47,411 nucleotides of DNA from Lachnospiraceae bacterium (GTDB taxonomy: Bacteria; Bacillota; Clostridia; Lachnospirales; Lachnospiraceae): positions 26,776 through 74,186 of the forward strand of contig JAJQCQ010000033.1 of the NCBI GenBank assembly GCA_021202635.1, given 5' to 3'. Under the pieces are notes generated by a model. It was given only the letters and a program-made list of their open reading frames with translations, had not been told where the DNA came from and made no database searches. Shown here in pieces: positions 8,519 through 15,251 of the stretch; position 1 is the first letter of the stretch, and every line of letters begins with the position of its first letter. The translations under genes were made by a program, and so were the position numbers.

Positions 8519-9103
8519 TTATTCCATCTTCATTACTTTGATTTTATGCGCCTCCACACCGAATAATGCCATCACCGCCTCTGTAATCTCTGCCACAAGG
8601 AGCGAGTCATCCGCTCCCTGCGCAATCACCAGGACTCCCTGTATTTCCGGCGCCAGCTCCTCTGTCACAAAAGGGGTCTCACTTCCGTCGGAGGCTTTCT
8701 CATAAATCGTGCCTTCGCTGTAGATCGATTGTTCCGAAGAAGAAGAACTGTTCTCTTCCGTACTTTCCGATTTTTCCTCCGACTGCTCTGTATCCTTCTC
8801 AACGATTTTCCTCCCGTCCGATTTCAGCGTAATCATCACACGGGTCTGTCCGATTCCTTCCACCTGGCTCAGGATCCGGGCCAGTCGCTCTTCCATTTCT
8901 GTTGTCAGGTTCTCCGTGTCTTCCTCCAGCGACAGAATTTCTGAGGAATCGGAGCTGTGATCCTCTCCCACGGACCCCAATGAATTCTCCGTCTCACCGC
9001 TGCCCGAGGGCCAGGCAATCACCACCAGTAACAGGCCAAAGAGCAGGAGAATGACGATCTGCTCTCTTTTTCGGTTTTTCCATTTGCTGAACCATTGCTG
9101 CAT
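8519..9103 (-). CDS. spoIIIAG: Stage III sporulation protein AG
   Basis: Forms a large ring in the intermembrane space of the engulfing spore, related to type III secretion rings. The 194-residue protein has one N-terminal membrane helix (IVILLLFGLLLVVIAW, about 16-31), a Ser/Glu-rich linker, and a ring-building domain with LARILSQVEGIGQTRVMITL, interrupted by a Glu/Ser-rich insertion before GVLVIAQGADDSLLVAEITE and ALFGVEAHKIKVMKME. The C-terminus is typical. The start is ATG after GAGGAGCGGGGG. It lies between spoIIIAF and spoIIIAH, with gaps of 17 and 10 bp. Confidence 0.93.
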   Translation of the reverse strand: MQQWFSKWKNRKREQIVILLLFGLLLVVIAWPSGSGETENSLGSVGEDHSSDSSEILSLEEDTENLTTEMEERLARILSQVEGIGQTRVMITLKSDGRKIVEKDTEQSEEKSESTEENSSSSSEQSIYSEGTIYEKASDGSETPFVTEELAPEIQGVLVIAQGADDSLLVAEITEAVMALFGVEAHKIKVMKME

Positions 9104-9120
9104 ATCCCCCGCTCCTCTTT

Positions 9121-9633
9121 TCAGTCCTGCCCGTTCCAGGTGATCTTTACCGCATCCTCCGGAAGCAGATACAGCCCGGCGATCTCATTCTTCGCCTTTT
9201 CCACAGCAGTCTGGGCATCTTCCCCGGATGGTTCTGCTACCGCCATGGACACGGTGTCGATCGAATAGCCGTCCCCGGCAAATGTAAGCTCCGTCGTAAC
9301 CGCTGTCAGTCCATACGCTGAGGCAATTTCGGTAACTTGTCTTTCCAGCTCTTCCTGATACGCTGCCAGAATCTGTTCGTTTTTCAGGTCAGAGAGTCCC
9401 TCCGCCGCAGATTCCAGTTCATAATATTCTTCTTTTAAAAACTCCAGCTCCAGTAACTGTTCCAGCTGGTCTGCATCGCCGAAAAGCTCCAGAATCGGAT
9501 GGAGCACAAGCAGAAAAAACACCAGTCCCGCATAAAAGCGGACATATTTTGCAAAACGTCCATCCGGAACCAGATGCAGCAGAAGCGTCAGAATACACAT
9601 ACTTCCAGCAATTGTCTTCATCCACTGCGCCAA
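9121..9633 (-). CDS. spoIIIAF: Stage III sporulation protein AF
   Basis: Membrane protein of the SpoIIIA channel complex. The N-terminal half carries two hydrophobic segments (SMCILTLLLHLVP and YVRFYAGLVFFLLVLHPILE); the C-terminal half is a soluble alpha/beta domain (ERQVTEIASAYGLTAVTTEL onward) ending ITWNGQD. TTG 9633 is proposed as the start: GAGAGGAG lies about 7 nt upstream and the peptide AQWMKTIAGS aligns with the usual family start. The reading frame extends upstream to 9696, but that part is encoded by an interspersed repeat and would add a basic tail absent from relatives. Predicted length is 171 residues. Confidence 0.85.
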   Translation of the reverse strand: MAQWMKTIAGSMCILTLLLHLVPDGRFAKYVRFYAGLVFFLLVLHPILELFGDADQLEQLLELEFLKEEYYELESAAEGLSDLKNEQILAAYQEELERQVTEIASAYGLTAVTTELTFAGDGYSIDTVSMAVAEPSGEDAQTAVEKAKNEIAGLYLLPEDAVKITWNGQD

Positions 9634-9672
9634 TGTCTTCTCCTCTCTTCGCAGCCGCTTTGCCAGTTTCAG

Positions 9673-9730
9673 CCTTCGCCAGGTGGCATCCCGCATTCCA
9701 TGCGGGATAAGCCCTCGCCGGGTAGCATCC
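9673..9730. repeat. Hairpin repeat family B, between spoIIIAE and spoIIIAF
   Basis: One 39-bp unit (9673-9711) plus a truncated second unit (9712-9730). The unit contains ATCCCGCA and TGCGGGAT arms, an 8-bp perfect hairpin. The same unit occurs twice in tandem at 12335-12412 in the same operon. The array ends exactly where the frame-corrected spoIIIAE stop codon would be. Confidence 0.75.
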
Positions 9731-9862
9731 TTACGCGCCCCTGACTGAGGCGGTGATCATTGCCAGCAGGATCACAAACATGGCCAGCACAGACAGCAGC
9801 ACGCGCAGCAGCAGCATCGTACCGGCAGAAATACTCTCAATCCCTTCCACCATTCTTTTTTT
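9731..9862 (-). other. spoIIIAE: Out-of-frame C-terminal part of spoIIIAE
   Basis: Downstream of an A7 run (9856-9862 read on the minus strand), the +1 frame continues as an intact SpoIIIAE-like ending: RMVEGIESISAGTML, then the membrane segment VLLSVLAMFVILLAMI and the end TASVRGA at a TAA (9731-9733). With one A fewer, the reading frame joins it seamlessly to the main ORF. This supports either an indel in the homopolymer or a sequencing/assembly error. Confidence 0.75.
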
Positions 9863-10907
9863 CGCAGACCGGCTGAATCGCCGCGCAGATCAGCCGGAAC
9901 AGAAAAACACAGGCCACGAGCTTTACAAACGGCGTCAGGCAAATCATCAAAAGAGCGAGGATGCCTGCCACTCCCACTGCATTTTTTATCACGACCGCGG
10001 AGCCTGCTACCGTTTCCGCGGCCGCACTCAGCACCTGGCCAATTCCGGGAATCACGGATACCATCCGGCTGAACGCAGTATTTTTCAGAGCATCCACCGC
10101 CGGTGTAATCAGGCACTGCACCGTCTGCAGACCTACGACGACCCCAAGCATGGATCTGATCCCCCAGGAAATAGCCGTCTCCAGAAGGCGGGCCAACCTG
10201 GAAAAGATTTCTTCGGCGGAAAGCTGATTGAAAAGCAGGACGACCATGTAAAACCGGATCGCCGGAAGAGCCAGCCGGATTACCGCTGCCTGGATCAGTC
10301 CTACGGCCAGCACCGCAGTCTCATAAAACCCAAGTGCCGTGACAGAACCGGAACTCAGCACAATTGTAATCACATACGATGGCAGCAGGATTTCCACGAA
10401 CGTATTCAGCGCCGCACAGGTATCCGCGACCAGCTCTGCAAGAGCAGAGAACGCATCCAGCAACAGCGCGGACAGCACCAGATAGGTCATGTAAAAGCTG
10501 ATGTCCGAAATCTGGCAGCTGTCAAACACATGCACAAAATTTGAAAAGACCGCCGAGGCGAGCGCTACAAGCAAAATCTGTACCGCAAGCTGTCGCTGCC
10601 GCTTCCATTCATTCAGAAAAAGATCGAAAAGGATGGATGCCAGCCTGTCCCAGCGAAACGGTACCTTCCCGGAAAGCAGTTCTTTTACGGTTTCCCAGAA
10701 GGAGAATTCTTCTGTACCAAGCAGCTCCAGAAGCGTTTCCTCAATTTCCTCCAGAGCCAGATATTCCTCCGCCGCCTCCAAAAGCGCAGAGTTCTCCTGT
10801 TCTTCTTCTGCCTCCGAAGGTGAGTCGTACCAGGCGGCATGCACGCGGATTGGCAAAAACGAAAGGAGCAGGAGCAAACACAGCAATGTCATATATTTTT
10901 TCAACAT
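9837..10907 (-). CDS. spoIIIAE: Stage III sporulation protein AE, C-terminus frameshifted
   Basis: Polytopic membrane protein, the core of the SpoIIIA channel in the mother-cell membrane. The 356-residue ORF has a signal peptide (LCLLLLLSFLPIRVHAA), an acidic N-terminal domain, then several transmembrane segments including LAVQILLVALASAVFSNF, LLPSYVITIVLSSGSVTALG and VAGILALLMICLTPFVKLVA, ending at QPVCEKKNGGRD. The usual family end, with one more membrane helix, is present in the +1 frame after an A7 tract (9856-9862), so the ORF is cut about 42 residues short. The start ATG has AGGAGG 6 nt upstream. If the shift is real, the channel would lack its last helix and sporulation may be affected. 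Confidence 0.88.
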   Translation of the reverse strand: MLKKYMTLLCLLLLLSFLPIRVHAAWYDSPSEAEEEQENSALLEAAEEYLALEEIEETLLELLGTEEFSFWETVKELLSGKVPFRWDRLASILFDLFLNEWKRQRQLAVQILLVALASAVFSNFVHVFDSCQISDISFYMTYLVLSALLLDAFSALAELVADTCAALNTFVEILLPSYVITIVLSSGSVTALGFYETAVLAVGLIQAAVIRLALPAIRFYMVVLLFNQLSAEEIFSRLARLLETAISWGIRSMLGVVVGLQTVQCLITPAVDALKNTAFSRMVSVIPGIGQVLSAAAETVAGSAVVIKNAVGVAGILALLMICLTPFVKLVACVFLFRLICAAIQPVCEKKNGGRD

Positions 10908-10964
10908 TCCATTCCTCCTGCCTGGTTCCTGGTCCCGCGAAAACTGCTGCTGCGTCCCTGTTTT

Positions 10965-11348
10965 TTACAAAAAGGAATATACCATCTCCATCAGCGCCAG
11001 GATAATCGGTGCGCTGATGGCAAGAATGGAGATTTTTCCGAATATCTCAATCTGCCCGGCGATCGCACTGTATCCCGCATCGCGGCAGAGACTGGAAGAA
11101 AAATCAGCAATATACGTAATCCCGATAATTTTCAGAAGAATTTTAAAATAGCTTTTCTGCGAAGAAATATAACCGCCAAGTGTCTCCATCAGCTCGAAGA
11201 CCGAAGACAGCCGGGTCAATGTGTAGAAAAGAATCAGCAGGCACGCGGCAAGACTGATCAGTTCCGAAAACGTGGCGCGCACTTCTTTCATAAAAAGGCC
11301 CAGCAGCGCCGCGGAAATCCCCAGGCAGGCGATTTTTATCATATTCAT
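10965..11348 (-). CDS. spoIIIAD: Stage III sporulation protein AD
   Basis: Small polytopic membrane protein of the SpoIIIA complex, 127 residues. Four hydrophobic segments are visible: IKIACLGISAALLGLF, LISLAACLLILFYTLT, YFKILLKIIGITYIADF and ISILAISAPIILALMEMV. The conserved soluble stretch FSSSLCRDAGYSAIAGQIE, a family signature, lies between the last two. The start is ATG after AAAGGGAG. It lies 57 bp before spoIIIAE and 63 bp after spoIIIAC. Confidence 0.95.
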   Translation of the reverse strand: MNMIKIACLGISAALLGLFMKEVRATFSELISLAACLLILFYTLTRLSSVFELMETLGGYISSQKSYFKILLKIIGITYIADFSSSLCRDAGYSAIAGQIEIFGKISILAISAPIILALMEMVYSFL

Positions 11349-11411
11349 GGCAGATTTTCTCCCTTTCCTTCCACGTCTTATACACTGAGGATTTTGTCGC
11401 TTGCCAGCCGT

Positions 11412-11606
11412 TCAGAGAGAAAACAGGGACTTTACCGTCTCAAAGAGCTGACTGATATAGGGCACAAGCCAGAACAAAACCAGAAGCAGGCCGGCTAGGC
11501 TGGTCAGAAACGCATGCTCTTCCCTGCCGCTCTGTTTGAGAACCTGGCTCAGGACAGAAACCAGAATCCCCACCGCCGCAATTTTAAATATCAGGTTTAT
11601 ACTCAT
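11412..11606 (-). CDS. spoIIIAC: Stage III sporulation protein AC
   Basis: A 64-residue protein with two hydrophobic segments (LIFKIAAVGILVSVLSQVL and FLTSLAGLLLVLFWLVPYI) joined by the charged turn KQSGREEHA, as in the SpoIIIAC family. It belongs to the SpoIIIA channel. The gap to spoIIIAB (11607-11758, about 150 bp) is long for this operon, and I see no further gene in it. Confidence 0.93.
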   Translation of the reverse strand: MSINLIFKIAAVGILVSVLSQVLKQSGREEHAFLTSLAGLLLVLFWLVPYISQLFETVKSLFSL

Positions 11607-11758
11607 TTTTCACCATTTCCCGTCTCACAGTCTTTCCCCATGCTCCATACCTGCCCAGGCAGCTGCAGCGTTACTACGTTTTCAGCCCTCGCCACACAAC
11701 AAGAACGTGTTCAGGTTGTGACCAGTAAGTCTGCAGCAGCTTCTTTCCGATCGATCCT

Positions 11759-12286
11759 TCACACCAGCAGTATTACCGCCGCCACCCCGGCTGCCGCCGA
11801 AAGCCGCCGGTAAAGCGTACCTTTTTCCTTCCAGTCCGCACGCGCACTTTCACAAATATCCAGAAAGCGCTGCTCCTGTTTCTGCAGCTGTGCCTTCTGC
11901 GATACTGCATCCATGCCGCACAGTGCAGTCCCCAGCTCCAGAAAGCACTGATACTGTGCGTCACTTAAAAAATCGGATAAAGCCGCCTTTGAAACGCTCA
12001 TCTGCCAGATTTTCTGAAAGGACAGGCCGCATCGGCTCTCCGCCAGCTCCGCGCAGTCCAGCAATACGTCCCCCAGAGATGTTTTACAGTCCAAAGCCGC
12101 GTGCCGCAGAGCTTCCCCCAGTGCGCTTCGGTGCCAGGTCATCTCTTTTTCCAGAAATTGTAATAATTCGCTCACTTCCCGCAAAAAAAGCCAGCGCTGC
12201 TTCAGACGGCGTTCCTGTTCCATCCCTGTCAGGAAACAGGCTCCGAAAATGCAAAGCATTCCACACAATTTCATTCCTGCACGCAC
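11759..12286 (-). CDS. spoIIIAB: Stage III sporulation protein AB
   Basis: SpoIIIAB is structurally related to GspF-type secretion platform proteins and is thought to work with the ATPase SpoIIIAA. It has an N-terminal hydrophobic segment (CGMLCIFGACFLTG), a helical body (SELLQFLEKEMTWHRSALGE, LSFQKIWQMSVS) and a C-terminal membrane helix (AAAGVAAVILLV). The GTG at 12286 has GGAGG 7 nt upstream and gives 175 residues, close to the usual length; in-frame starts at 12274 (ATG) and 12322 are alternatives. Confidence 0.85.
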   Translation of the reverse strand: MRAGMKLCGMLCIFGACFLTGMEQERRLKQRWLFLREVSELLQFLEKEMTWHRSALGEALRHAALDCKTSLGDVLLDCAELAESRCGLSFQKIWQMSVSKAALSDFLSDAQYQCFLELGTALCGMDAVSQKAQLQKQEQRFLDICESARADWKEKGTLYRRLSAAAGVAAVILLV

Positions 12287-12334
12287 CCGGATTCCTCCAT
12301 CTCTGCCACTTCGTTGCAACATCTACATTTTCGC

Positions 12335-12412
12335 CCCTCGCCGGGTGGCATCCCACACTTCGTGCGGGATAAGCCCTCGCCGGGTGGCATCCCACACTTC
12401 GTGCGGGATAAG
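12335..12412. repeat. Hairpin repeat family B, two tandem 39-bp units
   Basis: Two identical 39-bp units (12335-12373 and 12374-12412), each beginning CCCTCGCCGGGTGGCATCCC, plus the first bases of a third. Each unit can fold with ATCCC/GGGAT and CAC/GTG arms. They lie in the 196-bp gap (12287-12482) between spoIIIAA and spoIIIAB, which holds no gene that I can see. Confidence 0.8.
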
Positions 12413-12482
12413 CCCTGACCGGTTCACGCTATTTCAACCACTACAGCTGTGACCAGCAACATCCGTTTCCTGCACTGCCGGA

Positions 12483-13421
12483 TCATAAAATTTTCCCTTC
12501 CCGATCCCTGATTTCCCTCACCTCACCCGGCTTTCCTCTGCCCGCAAGCACCACATAGCGGTCAAACAACTGTTCCCGCAACAGTCTTTTCAGCAGCGGC
12601 TTGCGTTTTATCTCTTCCATCGACGCGCCATGTACCGTCGCAAGCAGACGACACCCGCACGTAAATACGTGTTCAATCACTTCTCCGTCCGTCTCACTGC
12701 CCAGTTCATCTACCGCTATCACCTCCGGAGCCATGGAGCGCAGAAGCAGCATCATTCCCTCCGCCTTACGGCAGCCGTCCAGGACATCCGTGCGCAGTCC
12801 CAGATCGTTCTGCGGCACACCCAGATACGAACCGGCCAGCTCGGAGCGTTCATCCACGACTCCGGTTGTCCTGCCCTCCCCGTACCGGTTTCCATCCGAT
12901 ATCTGGCGAATCAGGTCCCGCAGCAGGGTCGTCTTTCCTCCTCCTGGCGGAGACAGAATCAGAGTACTGCACACCTCGCCCTCTTCATACAGCCAGGGCA
13001 TCAGCGAATCCGCGCAGCCCCGAACCTGATGGGAGAAGCGGATGTTCAGGCTGGAAACAGAGCGAAGCGACTGGATCCGTTCCCCATCCATCACCGCATG
13101 TCCCACCAGTCCGACGCGATGCCCGCCCGATACTGTAAGGAACCCCTGCCGCACCTCCTCATCAAAGGCATACAGGGAATAGCCGGAGACACATTCCAGC
13201 GTTTCCTTCAGATCCTCTTCGGTAATCCGGCGGCCGTCTGCCATATTTGCCGAAAGCTTTCCTGCGGTGCCAAGCGCATATTCCTGTCCATCATACCGCA
13301 CCAGCAGCGGCCTGCCCACCCGAAGGCGGATTTCCTGCAGCTTTTCCATATCCAGGGTGCAGTCCGCAAACACACGTGCCAGCGGTGCAGCCAGAAGCCG
13401 GCAGACCGATTCATATTGCAA
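12483..13421 (-). CDS. spoIIIAA: Stage III sporulation protein AA (secretion-type ATPase)
   Basis: Cytoplasmic ATPase proposed to power the SpoIIIA-SpoIIQ channel; related to type II/IV secretion ATPases. The N-terminal domain (LQEIRLRVGRPLLVRYDG) is followed by the ATPase core with Walker A LSPPGGGKTTLLRDL, the DERSELAG motif, Walker B EVIAVDELGSETD and the CRLLATVHGAS segment. The TTG at 13421 is proposed as the start: GGGAGGA lies 6 nt upstream, it gives about 312 residues as in relatives, and the sigma-E promoter at 13454-13482 falls inside the longer frame that reaches 13493, which excludes ATG 13454. ATG 13427 is the alternative but sits on the ribosome binding site. First gene of the operon. 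Confidence 0.92.
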   Translation of the reverse strand: MQYESVCRLLAAPLARVFADCTLDMEKLQEIRLRVGRPLLVRYDGQEYALGTAGKLSANMADGRRITEEDLKETLECVSGYSLYAFDEEVRQGFLTVSGGHRVGLVGHAVMDGERIQSLRSVSSLNIRFSHQVRGCADSLMPWLYEEGEVCSTLILSPPGGGKTTLLRDLIRQISDGNRYGEGRTTGVVDERSELAGSYLGVPQNDLGLRTDVLDGCRKAEGMMLLLRSMAPEVIAVDELGSETDGEVIEHVFTCGCRLLATVHGASMEEIKRKPLLKRLLREQLFDRYVVLAGRGKPGEVREIRDREGKIL

Positions 13422-13453
13422 GTACATTCCTCCCGGATTGTTTTCTCCATTCA

Positions 13454-13482
13454 TATATATGGGACAGCCTTTGGGAATATTC
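13454..13482 (-). promoter_or_regulatory. Sigma-E type promoter of the spoIIIA operon
   Basis: On the minus strand GAATATT (13476-13482) fits the sigma-E -35 consensus KMATATT at all positions. After a 14-bp spacer, CATATATA (13454-13461) fits the -10 consensus CATACAMT at five of eight. The operon is sigma-E dependent in Bacillus. The predicted start near 13447 leaves a short leader carrying the GGGAGGA site. Confidence 0.7.
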
Positions 13483-13495
13483 CTGAAATTCAAGG

Positions 13496-13524
13496 TTGCA
13501 TTTTTGATAAGAGGCCGATATAAT
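13496..13524 (+). promoter_or_regulatory. Promoter of the carbamate kinase gene
   Basis: TTGCAT (13496-13501), a 17-bp spacer and a perfect TATAAT (13519-13524) lie on the plus strand, about 130 bp before the start. It is divergent from, and close to, the sigma-E promoter. Confidence 0.7.
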
Positions 13525-13651
13525 CATTACAGGTCACACCCCGACCAGATTTACGTTCTTTTCATATCTACTCAGATAGAAAACCATGCGGTACAGTAGG
13601 CCGCCTGATGTGCCGGACTGTTACGAATCATAAAGAAAGGGCAGACAGACT

Positions 13652-14578
13652 ATGAAAAAAAGAGTTGTCGTAGCGCTCGGCCACAAGGCGCTGGGTACTA
13701 CCTTCCCGGAGCAGCGTATCGCTGTACTCCACACAGCAAGGATTCTCGCTGACCTTATAGAAGAAGGCGCGCAGCTGATCATTACGCACAGCAATGCACC
13801 GCAGCTGGGCATGATCCACACCGCGATCAATGAATATGCAAAGACCCATGAGACCTACAGCGCACCAGTCGCTCTGTGTTCTGCGATGAGCCAGGGGTAC
13901 ATCGGCTATGATATTCAGAACACGCTGCGCTCTGAGTTGCTCTCCCGCGGCATCTATCGAACTGTGGCTACCGTCCTCACACAGGTGACCGTAGATCCTT
14001 ACGATGAGGCCTTCTATCATCCGGTCAAGGTGATCGGCCGCTATCTGAATGCCGAAGAAGCGGCAGAGGAAGAGAAGAAGGGCAATTATGTCATTGAAGA
14101 GCCGGGAAAAGGCTTCCGCCGCATCGTAGCCGCTCCAAAGCCACTCGACATCGTAGAGATTGACGCGATCAATACCCTGGTTCACGCAGGACACATCGTC
14201 GTTGCGGGCGGCGGCGGCGGTATTCCGGTGCTGAAACAGCGAAATAATCTGAAGGGAGCCAGTGCCGTCATAGAAAAAGACGCCGTCAGCGGGCGCCTTG
14301 CAGATCTGGTCGACGCGGATCTGCTGCTGATCCTGACCAATGAAGAGTATGTATATCTGGGATATGGTTCTGAGAATCCGCAGGCCATTCACCAGATGAA
14401 TATCTCGGAAGCACTGCAGCACATCCACAATGGCGAATTCGGCAAAGACCAGATGCTTCCGAAGGTCGAGGCTTCTGTCCATTTTGTCTCCCAGAAAGCC
14501 GGGCGCAGCGCGATTATTACCTCGCTTGACAAGGCGAAGGACGCTTATCTTGGCAGAACGGGAACCGTCATTGCCTGA
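13652..14578 (+). CDS. arcC: Carbamate kinase
   Basis: Amino-acid-kinase-fold enzyme that transfers phosphate from carbamoyl phosphate to ADP, giving ATP, CO2 and ammonia. The 308 residues match the family length. Visible motifs are LIITHSNAPQLG, the substrate loop region around ALCSAMSQGYIGYDIQNTLR, VAGGGGGIPV, IEKDAVSGRLAD and LLILTNEEYVYLGYG. The usual N-terminal ALGGNAL is ALGHKAL here. No arcA/arcB neighbours are present; the flanking genes point away or are unrelated, so the carbamoyl-phosphate source must be encoded elsewhere. The start ATG follows AAAGAAAGGGCAG. A strong terminator follows. Confidence 0.93.
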   Translation: MKKRVVVALGHKALGTTFPEQRIAVLHTARILADLIEEGAQLIITHSNAPQLGMIHTAINEYAKTHETYSAPVALCSAMSQGYIGYDIQNTLRSELLSRGIYRTVATVLTQVTVDPYDEAFYHPVKVIGRYLNAEEAAEEEKKGNYVIEEPGKGFRRIVAAPKPLDIVEIDAINTLVHAGHIVVAGGGGGIPVLKQRNNLKGASAVIEKDAVSGRLADLVDADLLLILTNEEYVYLGYGSENPQAIHQMNISEALQHIHNGEFGKDQMLPKVEASVHFVSQKAGRSAIITSLDKAKDAYLGRTGTVIA

Positions 14579-14604
14579 CAAAGAGACGATCCTGTTTGTA
14601 CCAC

Positions 14605-14646
14605 ATCGGATAAGGGAAAAGGAGCTTCCCTTATCCGATTAATTTT
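14605..14646. terminator. Terminator between arcC and dut
   Basis: Stem ATCGGATAAGGGAA / TTCCCTTATCCGAT (14605-14618 with 14626-14639) followed by TAATTTTT on the plus strand. It serves arcC; the minus-strand side reaches the stop codon of dut and may serve that gene as well. Confidence 0.85.
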
Positions 14647-15076
14647 TCCCTGTGCTTCCTATTCCGCCGCGGTCCGGCGCGTCCAGCGTTTCCACTGTTT
14701 CAAAGCAAAGCCTCGGCTGGTGCTCCATGATGCGAAACTGACAGATGCGGTCATTCCTGTGAATCTGGGTGTCACGCAGCGCGTAGGCAGGCATATACCA
14801 CCAGTCATTCGGCCCTGCGTAGGTCTCATCCACGATCCCCATATGATTGGTCTGGATGAGGCCAAAATTTTTATAGGTCGAGCTGCGGGGAACAATGTGT
14901 GCCTCATATCCCGCCGGAAGCTGCATCGCCACCCCGAGCGGGATCAGACGGAACTCTCCCTTTTTCATCGTGATATCTTCAGCCGCACGCAGATCAATCC
15001 AGTCCGATTTGCCGTCAATATATTCCAGATGTTTGATCTGATCGTTTAAATATTGTATGCGGATGGTTTTTTCCAT
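14639..15076 (-). CDS. dut: dUTP diphosphatase
   Basis: Trimeric-type dUTPase converting dUTP to dUMP and pyrophosphate, keeping uracil out of DNA and feeding dTMP synthesis. In 145 residues the five motifs can be followed: motif 1 near [12 protein letters not shown], motif 2 [10 protein letters not shown], motif 3 [15 protein letters not shown] with the catalytic Asp and the Tyr that excludes ribose, motif 4 [11 protein letters not shown], and the glycine-rich motif 5 [11 protein letters not shown] at the C-terminus. The N-terminal part is slightly longer than in short bacterial forms. The start ATG has GGAG 8 nt upstream. The 175-bp gap upstream holds repeat A copy 3. Confidence 0.92.
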   Translation of the reverse strand: MEKTIRIQYLNDQIKHLEYIDGKSDWIDLRAAEDITMKKGEFRLIPLGVAMQLPAGYEAHIVPRSSTYKNFGLIQTNHMGIVDETYAGPNDWWYMPAYALRDTQIHRNDRICQFRIMEHQPRLCFETVETLDAPDRGGIGSTGKN

Positions 15077-15178
15077 GCTCCATTCTCCTGATTCTTTTTT
15101 CGTAATGATCTGGTTCCTTCACAGTTCTCTGACCGGCAGGACGCCTTTTTCCATGACGGGCAGGTCTGTCCCCATCAT

Positions 15179-15238
15179 AATATACGTTTTCATACATACT
15201 TCGCAGCAAGTGCGAAGTATTGTCCTGAATAATTACAA
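15179..15238 (+). repeat. Interspersed hairpin repeat family A, copy 3
   Basis: Nearly the same as copy 1 (TATACGTTTTCATAC, then CTTCGCAGCAAGTGCGAAG, ending ATTACAA). The hairpin is a full 10 bp (15196-15205 with 15211-15220), with two base pairs changed on both sides relative to copy 1. It lies between the GH13 gene and dut, both on the minus strand. Confidence 0.8.
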
Positions 15239-15251
15239 GCGTTCCTCTTCC

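Noticed and set aside
9850-9870. Programmed -1 frameshift on the A AAA AAG heptamer in spoIIIAE
   Set aside because: The heptamer is in the correct register, but the -1 frame gives a Cys-rich nonsense tail; the family-like C-terminus is in the +1 frame, so canonical -1 slippage does not rescue it.
12335-12412. CRISPR array
   Set aside because: The units are directly adjacent with no unique spacers, and no cas genes are present; the 40-bp units at 35701-35820 are likewise direct tandem copies.
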